A model generated the notes under the pieces. The model did no database searches. It saw nothing but the letters and a program-made list of their open reading frames with translations, and was not told the DNA's origin. A DNA stretch of 64,000 nucleotides from Aphelocoma coerulescens (taxonomy: Eukaryota > Chordata > Aves > Passeriformes > Corvidae), in the NCBI RefSeq assembly GCF_041296385.1, contig NC_091022.1:25873967-25937966 (forward strand), written 5' to 3'. Within the stretch, counting starts at the first letter, position 1, and every line of letters starts with the position of its first letter. A program made the translations under genes and the position numbers. Of this stretch, positions 37,512-50,200 are shown one piece after another.

Positions 37512-39659
37512 CAGCATTTCCTCTGCTTTTTCTACACTGTTTTTCTCCCTCCCCTTCTCTTCACTCCTGGGAGAAATTTCTTTTGGAATATTTTCTCATT
37601 TATATTGTAAGAAACCTCTGCTGGTGTGCTTGGGTAGGGAATCTTGTTTTATTTTTTTTCCTTTTTTTATTTCTAAAGGCCATCTGCCTAAACTTCTTAC
37701 ACTCTCTCCCATTTAGGTTTACAGTGGAGAAACTCAATTGTAAGAAATACACTAAATATTTATTGAACTGGTGAAGGCAATAGCATATGCTGAACACGCT
37801 CTGTTTTCCTGGATATACTTTTTTTTTCCCCCCCCTGCATCAAGCCCTTGTTCTGTCAGAATTGTTTTCATGTTAGTATTAGTCAGTCACTCCCCATGTG
37901 TCAGTAAACGCAAAACATGCCTGCTGTGAGACAGGGAGCGCGGGTGCCACTTTGCAGTTCCTCGGGATGCGAGCTGGCACAAAGACAAAGCGCACACAAA
38001 GGATGACAGGCACCACAGCCTGCTCCTCCAAACAGCAAACTGAGGAAATGAGAATACCTTGGGAACAGGGGTGAGGTGGGGAGGGGAAGGAAGCACACAG
38101 GTTTCGAGAACCTGAAATGGAGCTGGAGCAGGTAGGGGAGGTTTCCTTGGCAGGGAGCAGAACCGTGCAGCACAGCTGCTCGAGGAAAGCAACATCTGTG
38201 CGTGGGGTCAGGTATAACAACCTGGAAGCAGAGCCTATTAAGCGGCCATCTGTAGATGGTTTGCTTATTTACAGGCCTCTCAATGGTACAGCTCATCATT
38301 ACCTAATAAATGCTAATGAACTTGGCTGTATTCTGCAGCTGCAAAAGAGGTGGGGCTTCATTCCTTCTCCAGCCTACAGAGAGCATTAGATCTGGGTGGC
38401 TTCACTTTCAGGGGCTAGGCGCTGGTTTGGTTGGAAGTATCCCTCTCTGGCTAAGGACTAGGCTAGACCTAGAGGGGGATTTGGCTCAGGCTCCCCTCTG
38501 TGTGATGGCCAAATCACACAGGATCCAATCTCCAGAGCACTTGGGCACTGCTGAGCTGGCTGCTGGCACACGGAGCTGCAAGCTCTCTGCGAGGCCTGAG
38601 GACCAGGTCCAGTCCCAAGCACAGTCAGTGCGAGTGCTGGAAGAACAAGCAGCTCAAAATCATCCCAGGGGAATGAAGCCAGGCAGCTTCAGAAGTGAGG
38701 AGCATGGGCCTATATGATCTGATGTCATCATACAGAAAGACCACGGTACAGTCCGGAAATTAGCTCAGCCTTGCAGCATGGAGTGCAGTGCCCCAGCCAG
38801 AAAAAATTATAGGACAGGAAATTATTGTTGACTGGATCCATCATTATTCTTTTACCATCTGTTACCTTCAGGTTAGTGTTTCTCATAGCTCATACTGCTT
38901 TTCAGCATTGCATCCAATTTTAACTGACCAGAAGCTAAAAAAAAAAAAAAAAAAAAAAAAAAGGTTCAGATTTTGATCAGTTCACCTTTAATTCCCAGGG
39001 AAGATTTCTGTCATGAAAAATGCTACAGAATCATTAATGAGCAGTTGTAGTGGAGACTTCTGTTTAATCTCTCATCCATCAGACAGCACCTCTGGCATTG
39101 CAGTGACCCCAGGCTTCCCACAACACCTGGCGCTTACATAGTGCTTCACCTTCCCTAAGCATTTAATTGGCATAATAGATTAATGCTTATTGATTAGCTG
39201 ACTCAGAAGGAGACCACCACATTCCAGGTTCCTGGTGTCCCTTTTTGCAGCACATAGCCTTTAGCTGGTGGATTGGAAGGAGCCAGTTAACATCTTAGTG
39301 TCCAGGATCTCACAGGTTTTGTGGTACAGGGAATTAGAAGGTACCAAGTGAGATTCACAGGAGTGCTAATAAAGGAGACTCACAAATAAATAACCTCAAT
39401 ATTAACCATCCTACATTTCTACAAATAACATCAAAGAAACAGTATCTGGTTGCTTATTTGATCCAGGATTGCTAATTTCTTTTCCCTGTTCCTTTGGGAG
39501 TACTCTTCCCCTCCCATCCCCTGAGCCTGGCTCAGGGCCCCAGGCTCAAACACATCAACAGATCAAACTCTCCATGTAAATAATGACAGTTTTCCAAAGC
39601 TCCAAACTACTGGAAAAAAATGTGTCCCTTGCCCTGTCACAGGCAGATGTGCACATGAA
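37512..39659. other. Non-coding DNA; candidate element 38180-38390
   Basis: No gene. The part 38180-38390 is a compact mix of motifs: an AGGT/ACCT inverted pair in aggtataacaacct, E-box-like CATCTG, TAAT cores and cagctgc. Such mixes are common in conserved enhancers. A phrase at 39120-39180 (cttacatagtgcttcacctt) weakly resembles an L3/MIR start. The rest is unremarkable. Confidence 0.3.
38937..38962 (+). repeat. Poly(A) homopolymer, 26 nt
   Basis: Uninterrupted run of 26 A after 'ccagaagct'. No retroposon body is recognisable upstream. Confidence 0.97.
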
Positions 39660-40045
39660 AAGCAACAAAGCTGGTGAGGTGGGAAGCACACATCCTGTGA
39701 GGAGTGGCTGAGGGAGTTGGGGGGGGTTTAGGGTGGAAAAGAGGAGGCTCAACAACTCCCTGAAAGGAGGGACTGTCTCTTCTCTCAAGTGACAAGTAAT
39801 AGAACAAGAGATAACGGCCTCAATTTGTGCCAGGGAAGGTTTAGGTCAGGTAATAGGAAAGTGTCTTCAGTGAAAGGGTTGTCAAGCATTGGAACACAAA
39901 AGTGGTGGAGCCACCATCACTGGAGAGATTTAAGACATGTAGATGTGGTGCTTAGGGTCATGGTTTAGTGGTAGACTTGGCAGTACTGAGTTAGCAGTTG
40001 GACTTAAAAGACCTTTCCCAACCTAAATGATCCTATGGTTCTGTG
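39660..40045 (+). mobile_element. CR1 LINE 3'-end fragment, plus strand
   Basis: A long stretch of the avian CR1 3' end in sense orientation. It contains 'ggagtggctgagggagttgg', 'caacaactccctgaaagg', 'aacggcctcaatttgtgcc', 'tgaaagggttgtcaagcatt', 'acatgtagatgtggtgctta', 'ggtttagtggtagacttggc' and the terminal 'tcctatggttctgtg', which is the degenerate 8-bp repeat that ends CR1. Compared with the family consensus there are small internal deletions, for example after 'aagaggaggctcaa' and after 'gcattggaacac'. It is 5'-truncated and has no functional reverse transcriptase. Confidence 0.96.
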
Positions 40046-43000
40046 TACCTCTGCAGAGGCACCTCCAGGAAGCACAGAAAAGCTGTTTTAAATGTTTGGG
40101 CTTCCCTTTTTTCAGTAAAGCATACCAGTGTCCTCCCTTCAGGCAATGAGCACTGTTCTTAGTGGATAACCACCAGCTTAAGAGAAGGCTTAGCAAGCAC
40201 AAATGCTGCCTGTAACAAAACACTTTTGGGCAGAAATAATATTCTTTAACACCTTCTTTGGCTAGGATTTAATAAGTGCGAAATCAATGTTATAATCAAA
40301 AGTAATACTCATTTCCTAGAATAATCCTCTGACACAGCACTTGCTATTTGAGCTGATCAGAAGCGTTGTTCAAATAATAGAAATTCCTGATCAGTACCCA
40401 CGAGTCCAAGGCAAGTTTTTTATTTTAGCCTAAGGCAGTTACTTGCCTTCATCCTAAATGTTTCCAAGTGGGGAAACACTTGTAGGAATTCTTCTGTTGC
40501 CATCAACTTAAACACTGTGTTCTCCCAGCAGTGGATAAATAGTGGATGATTAAGCTGTTGATGCCTAAACACCAATATGTTTGTGATTAACAGCCAGACC
40601 TGTGCTCCTAAGGTCTGGTTTTTATTTTATTTTTCATATTTCAATAGGCAGAAGCAGAGAGGGAATATCAGACTGCAAGACTCAATAAGGGAATGCAGGA
40701 AAGTCCTCAGGCAACAGGGATGGGATGCTGACAGTCCTAGGTGAGTTCTACAGGTGGAAAACATCTATCTTCAAAAGACTCACTGTCAGACAAGATAGCT
40801 TTCAATAAAGAGATGAAACTGATGGGAGGTTTTCTTTCTGCATTTCCACCTGCTTTTGGCAGAACAGACCTGTGTGTGCACGAAGGAGTTATGACTTGAC
40901 AGCAAGTTGTAAAGCTTTCCCTTCTTATCAAGGCAGAGCAGCTGAGACAGCCTCTTCTATAGTTGGCTTTTTAATTGAAAGATTAGAAGTTCTCCTATGC
41001 AGTTTGCATGAGACACAGCATTTCAGAGAGGTCACCCAGGGCCTGGGCCTTCTGATAACTCCAGGGGTGGAATTGGCAGGTGCCAGCAGCAAGGGGAGAG
41101 GATAAGCTGGGGGCTCTCACCAGCAGGTCAGCTTCCCCCTGTAAAGAGTTTGATCAAGCACCCCCATTTAACTCAGTGCCCCTCAGGCTCGGGGGTGGTG
41201 GGCTGCACAAAAACCCCAACAACAGAGTTCTTCCCCTTCATCTCCCAGGTGCCTCAGGCTCCCCGGGGTCAGTGCAGTGGGACCAGCTCACAAATGTGTG
41301 CAGAGAGCACAGATTAGAGCAGCCCAGCCTGGGACCGGGGGCCAGGGCTGCTCCCTCCTCCAGGGAGATTTTCAAGGAGGCAGCAGCTGCATCTCCTGCT
41401 GAGAGCTGCAGTTCCTGCCCAGGGAATGGGAGGGACTTCACCTCCCTTCACCTGGGAGACAGCAGAGAGGACACCTTGGTAGCAGCATTGGTGGGATTTT
41501 GATTGTGTACCTTGAGCTCCTATTTAGGCCAAAATTTCATTCATTTAACTCATCTTTGACTCCTGCAATCCCCCAGGGAAACACCAAACACTCCAGCACC
41601 ACTGCCCAGTGGACAGGAGCCAGGAGACATCTCCCAGCAGAACAAGAGAGGCACAGGAGCTTCATTGTGCTGCATCCCCCTCTCAGCTCAGCTGCTCCTG
41701 GCACACCACAGCTGGGAAACAGCTGGGAGTGGGGTGCAGGGACACACAGCCAGCCCAGCACAGGTACAACACATCATCTCAGTTTTCTGCATCACAGAAA
41801 ACACCCCACAGCCCTCCACAGGCTGATTTGGAGTAAGTCTTCAATCACTTCCAAGATGGGGTATGCAAAAATCCAGGCCATAAAATCCTGTTATCTACAC
41901 AGCATCACAGACAGCAGAGGCATCTGCCAGCACCTGGGAAACAGGAACCTACAACAAACACCTTCACGAGGAATGGTCCCTGTCAAAATAAACAGATGCA
42001 CATTCCCACTTATTATTGCACTGCCACACACTGCCCAAGACTTATTTCCAGACTCAAATGGTTCATTACTGAGGAGAATAGAAAAAGGAAATGAAGACAT
42101 AGCTGCTAAGGGAGAGCACCTTGAGTGAACATCCTCTGCTTCATGTTTTATCACCTGGGGGAATAGCACAAACCTGGCCCACTAGAGCAGCTCAAGGATC
42201 CCTGGCATCGTGCACCTGAAGACAATTGCATTAAATAAGACAAACTTTGTTCAACATATTTGAAATGAAACTCCATTAAAATGGGAGAATGTGGAATTTT
42301 TTTTTTCCAGCTGATAATCTGTTTTGTTTGAATCAGGCTTAAAAAAACCCCCACAACAGTAAAAGGAAACTCTCCTCTCTTTAAGCCTTGCAAAACTCAT
42401 CCATCACCCATCTGTCCACCTTGCACCTCATTATTTATTATTCAATACTCAACAAGCTAGCACGCCAGTTAAGATTTTCCCTGAAGAAAGCTGGCATCTA
42501 GACAGACAGCAACTGCTATCAAAATGTTTCTTTTTGATTTCTCTTCCCTCCCCCACTCCACCCCTTGTGGTGGGAATAAATATAAAACCTTTAAAGTAAA
42601 TAAAACACTTTTAAATGAACCAGCAAAAGCAAGAGGAAAAACAAAACTAAACAGAAGTCTGTTTTCTTTAGTTAGACTTTATCAGTGCTCCATTAAATCA
42701 CTCTCCTCCTGGTCCTTTTCATCCTCCCAAGTTCTCACCCACAAGACAAAATCTGCTCTCAGACACATACAGGCTTCTGGATACAATACATCTGTTGTTC
42801 AGACCTCAGGTCCAAAGCAGAACTACAGCCATGATGCTTCTTTTCCAGACATCCCTCTAATGAGATTATTTAGTTCAGTGGATGCTGCAAAAGCAGCTAC
42901 CACAACCCAGAAGCCTCATCCCAGCTGTTTGCTGCCCAAGCCAGGGCAGCCAGTGGTACTGCCAGGGCTGGATCCATCCCCTCCAGCACCACCACCACCC

Positions 43001-45084
43001 TCCCACAGGCACAGAGGGAGCCTAAAGGTCACTACAAATGCAGCCTCTGTTCACCAGGGACTGCCTGCAGGTCCCCTGAATGTCAGGGGAATCCCCAAAA
43101 GCAGTATTTTGCTTTATGGCTAGAATATGCTGGCAGCCTCCAGTCAGTTTGGCTCTGCAAATAGGTATTCCAGCAAGAATTCCCCCTGTTCCCATCACAC
43201 TGCACTCACACTGCTGTCCAGAGGCCCCTGTTCCAGGGCCAGCCACACACTCCTGCTGCCCTCAGGTGTCCCAACATTTGTGCTGCCTGCATGGGCAGTG
43301 CTTGGCTCTTGGGCTCTGCCATGCATTTGAACCACATTCAAGGATATCCAGCCCTGGACTTGGATTCTCACCATCCAAAGCACTGAGAGATAAACACACA
43401 GCTGCAGCTTCCACCTCCTCCTCTATTTCAGGATTTGCAGAATAATTTAGCAGTGGGCACCACTCCCAGCCTGAGGGTTACAGCCCCACAAGGCAGCTCC
43501 ACATAGAGCCTCACACTGTTCCATGTTAAAGCATGTCCCTTACAATGAAAATAAAGCCCCAGATACCTCTGAAAATAAGGCCTTTCCCCCCTACTCTTCC
43601 AGACAGAGAACAACCTTGTGGCAAAGACAGAACAGGGTAAACAAAGTGCATTCCTCTCTATGATAACACCTTCCTATTTTTGTATCTTGTATCAAATAAC
43701 ATCCTCCTTTATAACACTCACAGCAAGAAAATTTATCAGGAAAAACATAAGACAGAAAAGGTGAGATTTTTTTCCCTCTCTTATCTCAAAGTTTCCTGCC
43801 TGTCTGGGTTTCACACGTTGGCTGATGTGTCTTTCATGTAAAACATGAATATAATTTATGCAGGAATTTACCTGCAAGTGCATGTGTTAGGGGGATCTAT
43901 CTTGTTCATGCACATGGGCACCTCTGCGAGTGAGCAGCACGCACAGAGCCTGTGTGAATAGATAGATTTGATGATTATGAGGAAAAGCTCAGTTAGTTTT
44001 CTAGACTGGTGCTTCTCCAAAGCCAGGCTGTTGGTGCTCAGACAGAGCCCAGACAATTTGGGAAGGAACTGCACAACTGTGACATGAGCTGGGCTTTGGG
44101 ACAGGAGCTCACATGTGGTGATTTCCATCCTCAGCTGCAGCTCAGGAGCTCCAAGCACAAGATAGTCCTGGCACCTCCAGGTCAGGCATGTGCCAAAGGG
44201 GATACACACCCATGGCAAAACCCATAAACACAAATACATTTTTCATCCATTCACCAGAAAGAAAAAAAATAAGGAAAGGGGAAAAAAAGAAAAAAAGCCT
44301 TGGAGTTTGGGGTTGGTTTGTTTCTTGTTTTCAATACCCATTGCTCCCCCTCCCAACTGCCTCATTTTTCTTTTGTATTGCAGTAACTTACACTAGAAAT
44401 ATAATGTCTTCATTCCCAAAATTCATTATGATCATTAAGGTTTAAAGCCCACTCAGCAGTAAACCCAGACAAGGAGTAAATGATTTCTTCCTCTGCAAGG
44501 GGGAGGGAGAAGACCTTGGCACCAGAGGGGCATCTCATCCCACCCACCAGTGTACACACGGCTGTATCAGGCCCTGGAAAAGCACAGCTGCATCTTCCTC
44601 AGCCTCCCTGGCTGAAGCATCACATCACCTCTCATACCAAGTAACTAAAAAAGCTTGAAAAAGTGTCATACAAACAGAGCTTAGCTCCACACACACCCCC
44701 AAAGCACAATGTTCTGGTAGGGAAATGGTCTTTTCAAATATCTTGTCTCCAGAAACAGCAGCATAATCTAAAGTGTCAGTTATTTCATAAATACAAACTA
44801 GCAAGACTTGCAGTTCTCCCTGGGTTTTTTTTTTTATGAATCTGCTTTACTCCTTTAGCTGCTTACTCATTTGCACTTACCTTCTAGTCTGATCATGTAA
44901 AAGGTTTTGGAACAAGTACAGAGGAAGAATAAAAACATAATGGTTTCTCACTGCTCGAGGGTATAACTCTAATTAAAAAGAACATTCTTGCTTTTAGCAC
45001 CCAGACTTCTCTCTCCAAAGCCTGAACTTTGACATTTTCAAACTGAGATTTAAAACAAGAAAATAATTCTCAGTGCCATGATGA
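40046..45084. other. Unique non-coding DNA; longest chance open frames
   Basis: The two longest open frames of the window lie here (41499-42128, 209 codons; 42524-43123, 199 codons), both plus strand. They are low in domain-like features, overlap minus-strand frames and have no family resemblance, so they are treated as chance. An AT-rich patch at 42420-42520 could be regulatory. A purine-rich A/G tract lies at 44256-44298. Confidence 0.5.
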
Positions 45085-45510
45085 AGGACTGCCTGCATCG
45101 TACAGCGGGAAAGGGGAGGGGTGAGCGAGAGAGAGGTTCAAGGCTAATAGACTTATCAGGGAATTTGAGGTAGGAAAATGCAGATTTGTTCATCAGCAAG
45201 ACCCCGGCTCCCGTCCACGCATCAGCGCGGTGGCAGCAGCTCTGTGCGGTGCTGGAGTCCTGCTCATACCTGGAGGGTGCGCTGCTCTCTCTGCTTAACC
45301 GAGGATGACACAAATACACCAGCACTGAACAGGGGATATTTTCTGCCACCAGAAGGCCTTGCAGGTTTCCAGGGCCAGCATCAAACCCCGGGGTCAGAGC
45401 TCCTCGCCAGCAGCAGGAATGCAAAGATGTCTCTGGTTACAGGGCGCGGTCCCACCTTCGCCATTCCTCAACAGCAAAGAGTCAAACTTTCCTCTGAGCT
45501 CCGCAGTTAA
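45085..45510. promoter_or_regulatory. CpG-enriched patch, possible promoter or enhancer
   Basis: About 17 CpG dinucleotides fall in roughly 420 bp, against a background of a few per 400 bp nearby. There is a purine-rich run near 45105-45136 and GC-rich clusters at 45201-45265 and 45440-45470. The patch is too small and too weak for a classic CpG island, and no TATA box or first exon can be assigned. It could be an alternative or non-coding promoter, or a methylation-free enhancer. It borders the AT-rich block that starts near 45600. Confidence 0.35.
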
Positions 45511-45599
45511 AAGGACCACATAGATAACACTGTGTTCCACCTGCAAACACATCCCCCGCACCCTAATCAACCCCCTCACCCTCTTTCCACCCCCCTTTA

Positions 45600-46300
45600 G
45601 AGACACAGCCTGCAGCTACACGTTTAAGTCATTGAGTAAGTTGGCAGAGCGAAATGGAAGTTGGCAACCGGTGCTGCTGAGTTACAGGTGTGGCAAACCA
45701 GCACCTTCTTTCCTGCGCAGATTTTGCTTACAGCCCCCTCCACTCTTGAGATATATGAGCTATAAATTTTAAGAATATTTTAAAATGTGTATTTTATAAT
45801 TAGCTCCTTATAATCAGCTAAAAAAAATTCACTTTCAGATTAGGACTGGGGAAGATAAGGAAAAGTGTAGAACCACAACGTCAGAAGACAATAGACACAA
45901 GAGGTGAACAAATGAAATTTTTCAGGTTGGGAATCAAGAGTCATTGAAAACAACAATTTGGAAAGGCGCATTACAGTTACAAAATTGATAGCAATATAAA
46001 ATTAACTCACACTACTCTATTTTAACTTCAACACATTACACGCCACAGTTCATTTCCTCTTGTAACAATTCAATCAAGGAGCAATTAAATCATTATCACC
46101 TCCATCCAATATTAGTATTAATTTTATTTTAAACATCAATATAGAGGAAACATTTACCAACAGCAAATAAAATCCCACATATATATGGATTTCTGTGCGG
46201 AAAATTAGCTCATCAGCTAATGTGAACGGATGACTAAATAATTCCAATAGCTCATATCCAGCACATATTCCTTCACAATGCACTTGTGACTGCACCTAAT
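45600..46300. other. Candidate conserved non-coding block, TAAT-rich
   Basis: Strongly AT-rich with many homeodomain-type cores (ttataattagctcc, agtattaattttatt, aaaattagctcatcagctaa) and very little simple repeat. The segment ttagctcatcagctaa at 46205-46220 is an imperfect palindrome. The texture is that of deeply conserved vertebrate enhancers, but this needs comparison with other genomes. Confidence 0.35.
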
Positions 46301-47198
46301 GTGCAGAGATGGAGGGGTTCACAAGTGGGAAATCTGCACCCCCATGGCCCAGGCTACCCAGTGCAGTGCCCCTGCAGGAAAGCAGATTCTCCATAACTCA
46401 GCATTAACCTGACTGGCAGAAGCTCTTGAGCTTGCAGTGCAGAGAGCTAATGAGTGCTATCAGAACAGCACATGTTGCCCATAGAAACATTTGTACGAGG
46501 AACATCCTTGTGATAGGACATGCTGGAGAACTCAGGAGCAGCTGCAGGATAATTTATTTTTGATTTGGAGTCCTCATCCTGTATAATAACATTAACTAGC
46601 TTCTTGATGATTGACCAGCTTCATCCATCAGATGTTTCAAAGGAAAATGAAGCCACTCTGGAAACATTACTATAGGCAGATGTTTTCCCCCTTTGCCTTT
46701 TTTTTTTTTTTTTTTGCCTACAGGAGAGGAAATACTTTCTTGAGTCTTCCTTTGCAACAGCAAAAATGCATCTGAACATGGATGAAACCTTGCAGAGGGT
46801 TGGGCATGGACACAGGACATCTGTGCAGCAGCCCTACAGAACTACAGGTCCCAGACTTTGACACAGCAGTGAAGGAAGAAGGGAGATATGGACCATCCTC
46901 TCCACCAGCACAGGGGGTTTGGCTGGTTTGGGAATGTCCATCAAAGCACTGCACAATTTTGCCATCATTGCTCTGCTGGGGTTTAGTTTATTTGGGATTT
47001 TAATTGTGTCCAGCAGGAATGTGTAATGAGAACAGAGGCTGTGAAACTCACCCACTGTGCCAGCACACACAGAGGGTTTTTCCAAATCATTTAAGAGTGA
47101 TTTAGATACTGGGGAAAAAAAAGGCCCCAAACCTCAACTAATTGTTAACTAAGATATGGCCCAATTTCAATTATTCCACTGATTGATCTCTAAGGGAT
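46301..47198. other. Unique non-coding DNA with poly(T) run
   Basis: No gene. A run of 18 T lies at 46698-46715; no upstream or downstream element explains it as a retroposon tail. Confidence 0.6.
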
Positions 47199-47292
47199 AG
47201 ATTTTCAAAAGGACCTAATAATGAAATGTGTCCAGTTCCCATTAAAATGTAATGGGATTGATACCTAATCTGTTCAGGCTCCTTGGAAAAAT
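47199..47292. mobile_element. Palindromic ancient MITE-like relic, about 94 bp
   Basis: The element opens with attttcaaaaggacct (47201-47216) and closes with ggctccttggaaaaat, whose reverse complement matches the opening at 11 of 16 bases. Its centre, cccattaaaatgtaatggg (47238-47256), has perfect 7-bp arms cccatta/taatggg. This fits the known amniote hairpin repeat of the form gattttcaaaggcacctaa ... ccattgaaattcaatggg ... ctcctttgaaaatc, common in turtles and also left in birds. It is non-autonomous and inactive. Confidence 0.6.
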
Positions 47293-50200
47293 ACAGTTTA
47301 AATCAATCTGCGGAGAAGCTTTGCACTTTCAAGTTAGCAGAATTTACTCTTGCACTGCATAAATCTGATGAGGTCTAAATAAGATACTCCTAAAGCATCT
47401 GTCCATGTCTCTGTCCAGGACAACACCATCCATTCTAATCCAGTTCTGGACTTGGGCAATAGAAATCCCCTAATTTCCACTAACCATATGTTAGCTTTGC
47501 CATATGGAAAAGAATATGCAGTAATGCGAGTAGTGACAGAGCCAGACTTCTTCCCATATGTAATCTAGAGTATGACAGCCTCTCCAGAGGAGAAAAAGCC
47601 AGGTACAGCCCGTGTATGTCCTGCAGGGAGAGCCCAAGTTGCCTAGCAAACACATTGTAAAACACTCTCACACAGAGTCTTCAAAAGGATGAATTATCTG
47701 CATAATTATTTTATAGTTGTACCCAGATACAAAAGCTTGGTTGTCTGCCATGAGTACTAAGACTTCAAACTGCAAGCAAAAACCTGATTATTTGCTATTA
47801 CTGAGAATGCCACTCTTACAGAAATTCAGCGGTATCTTGATGGGGTTTTATCAGCATTTCAGAAAAAAAAAAAAGAATGTATCATTTATGTGAAAAAACT
47901 GCTTCATGGTTATGAATGTGTGTCCTTCCAATGCTGCTAACAGGCATCTGCAGTCTGACAGGAGTGATGCAGGTGACACAGTGGGGACAGAGTGAATATT
48001 TGCCCATCTTTGCCCAACAGAACTTGGGTTTAAGTCACAGGCAAGAGTCCAGTGATGGCAGAGTGCTCCCTCTCCCACTCATTTGCTTGCAGACTGAAAA
48101 TTCTGCAGTCAAGGCGAAAAAAACCCAGAAATCCAGGGAAAAGATTTGGCACATCCCCAGTTGTTCAGCTCAACTATTCATCCCTTCTGTCTCACCTCAT
48201 CAGCCTGTGGAAATGGCTATTCCAGACCAAGCACGAGCCTGGAGGATGTCACACCCGGAGTGGCACACAGGGATGTGCGGCCAGGACTGACATGGATCCT
48301 GGTGATCCTGACCTTGGATTAGCTAAGGCAGACCTCAACCACCATGCTCAGGCAGGGAAATGAGAGAGGCATAAATTATCTCTTGTGCTAGGCTAATTCC
48401 TTCCCTCTGCGAGGAAATCCACATCTCCAAATAAAACAAAGCTTCCTCCTTCCTTCCACGGTGCCTCCAAGCAGATGTTCATATGTTCCCTATTCTGAGT
48501 GCTGATAAAGCCCAGAAAGGTTATCTAATTACAGAAACAATACTTATTGGATGCACTAATGCTTCTGCAATTTTAATAGCAATATGATAGCTGGGATTTA
48601 TATTATTTTCCTTTTCTGATTAATTATTTACACAGAGACAAGCATAGATTATTAAGTACGTGTGCGCTGTGCCAGGCTGCGGAGAGATTTTTTTTTAAAA
48701 AGAAAAGGGAAGAAACAGACTCTAAACTTTTTTGGAAACAATCCTCCAAGTGCTTTGATATGCTGTGATCCAGCAATTTACATTTAGGCTCCTGGGACAT
48801 TGGCTCAGAGCACAGACTTGATCCAGGACACTACAGGTAATGTTGTGACTTCCCAGTTTGGTAGCAAGCTACAGCAGGGAGACAAAACACTGATCCAGGA
48901 AAGCTGTGTAGCCATAAGCCTAACCAAATGCCTCAGAGGAGTGCATGGCACTGGGAAATATCAAATTTAGGTTGTTTTGCAGTGACTGTTCATCTGCTCT
49001 CCATATAACATGTCCCAAAGGTGCTAATCAGGAGAAAATTTAGGAACAACCAAGACTTCAGAGAGACGTGTGTTCATCTAGCCGACCCATTTCAAAGCAC
49101 ATCCACAAGTTCTTCAGCTAGACTGTATTCTGTTGGAAGCACACATTTCCCGTTTTTTTAGTAAAAAATCCTCAAACATCTGTCTAAAATTTACCATATT
49201 TTCCTAAGATCAAGTAATTCTTGGAGATTTGCCCCAATATACTTTAACAGACAAGTGGGATAATTATTGCTAAATGGCAGCATTGTGCTTGACCAGCTAT
49301 TCAGGTGGGATGATCTCATTTTCAATATTTCATTAAAAAAAATTAAAATTAGCTTAAGACACTCTTAAGGATACAGATAAAATGCTGCCTTTTATAGAAA
49401 TCTGGAAACCATGGCCACTGCACAACCCTTCAGCTTGAAACACAAATCGCTGTTTAACATCTGTGCAAATTCCTCCACATCTGTTTATCATTCTGCATAC
49501 CAAAAAGCACTTTGCTAACTTTCTGCAAATCCAGATGTTTCTACGGAATGCTGTTGTGGTGCAGTGGTAAAATTAATGAAAGGAAACTCCTAAGGAGGAA
49601 AAAACCAAATCTTTATGCTTATGTCATTAAATTAATTTGGGCTGGAAAGAAATTAATCCTATCAAGTTTTAATCAGGTGGGGACTTTGCTTTGATTTGTG
49701 AATAACAGTTTTAATAAAGGATATTTCACAGAACAGAAGAATCTCTAGTGCAAACTGCCCCACAGCCTCCTCCTCTGACTGAGGATTTCTGGTCATTAAA
49801 AAAAGCCAAACCAAAAGCAGAACTACCACTACCTACCTCATCTGCAGCTATGAAAACTTGAGTGAGAGGTCAGAAGAGAGGGAAATAAAAGCGAGTCCTT
49901 GGAAAAACGGGCTGGAAAAGAAAAAATCTAATTAGAGCGACTCTAAAATCCTAATCCCTGCCACTGGAATAGAGATGTGCTCCCTTTCAGCTCCCAGACA
50001 GGAACTGCAGGGGATGATAGCCCACATCTGCACGAAAACAGCTCCAGAAGAGGAAGAGATTTGGGAACAGAAACATGCATGTATCACACAACTCATAAAG
50101 GTCATGGCTTAGCTGTGGAGTTATTTCACAGCCACAGAAAGAGCCTTGATCCACACCAAAGGCTGCAGAAACATGGACCAAGGACGAACATCATCTTCTC

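Noticed and set aside
41499..42128. Longest open frame in the window, 209 codons, plus strand
   Set aside because: It has random composition, no domain, overlapping open frames on the opposite strand, and no promoter, Kozak or splice context. Vertebrate DNA of this size yields such frames by chance.
42524..43123. Open frame of 199 codons, plus strand
   Set aside because: Its serine- and proline-rich text with no recognisable family is consistent with chance in CpG-poor DNA that has few stops in one frame.
44878..44990. Minus-strand splice donor AAG|GTAAGTG with a short open exon of about 30 codons upstream
   Set aside because: The donor is good and one frame is open, but the acceptor side is weak and the peptide matches nothing known. 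A single isolated exon cannot be supported.
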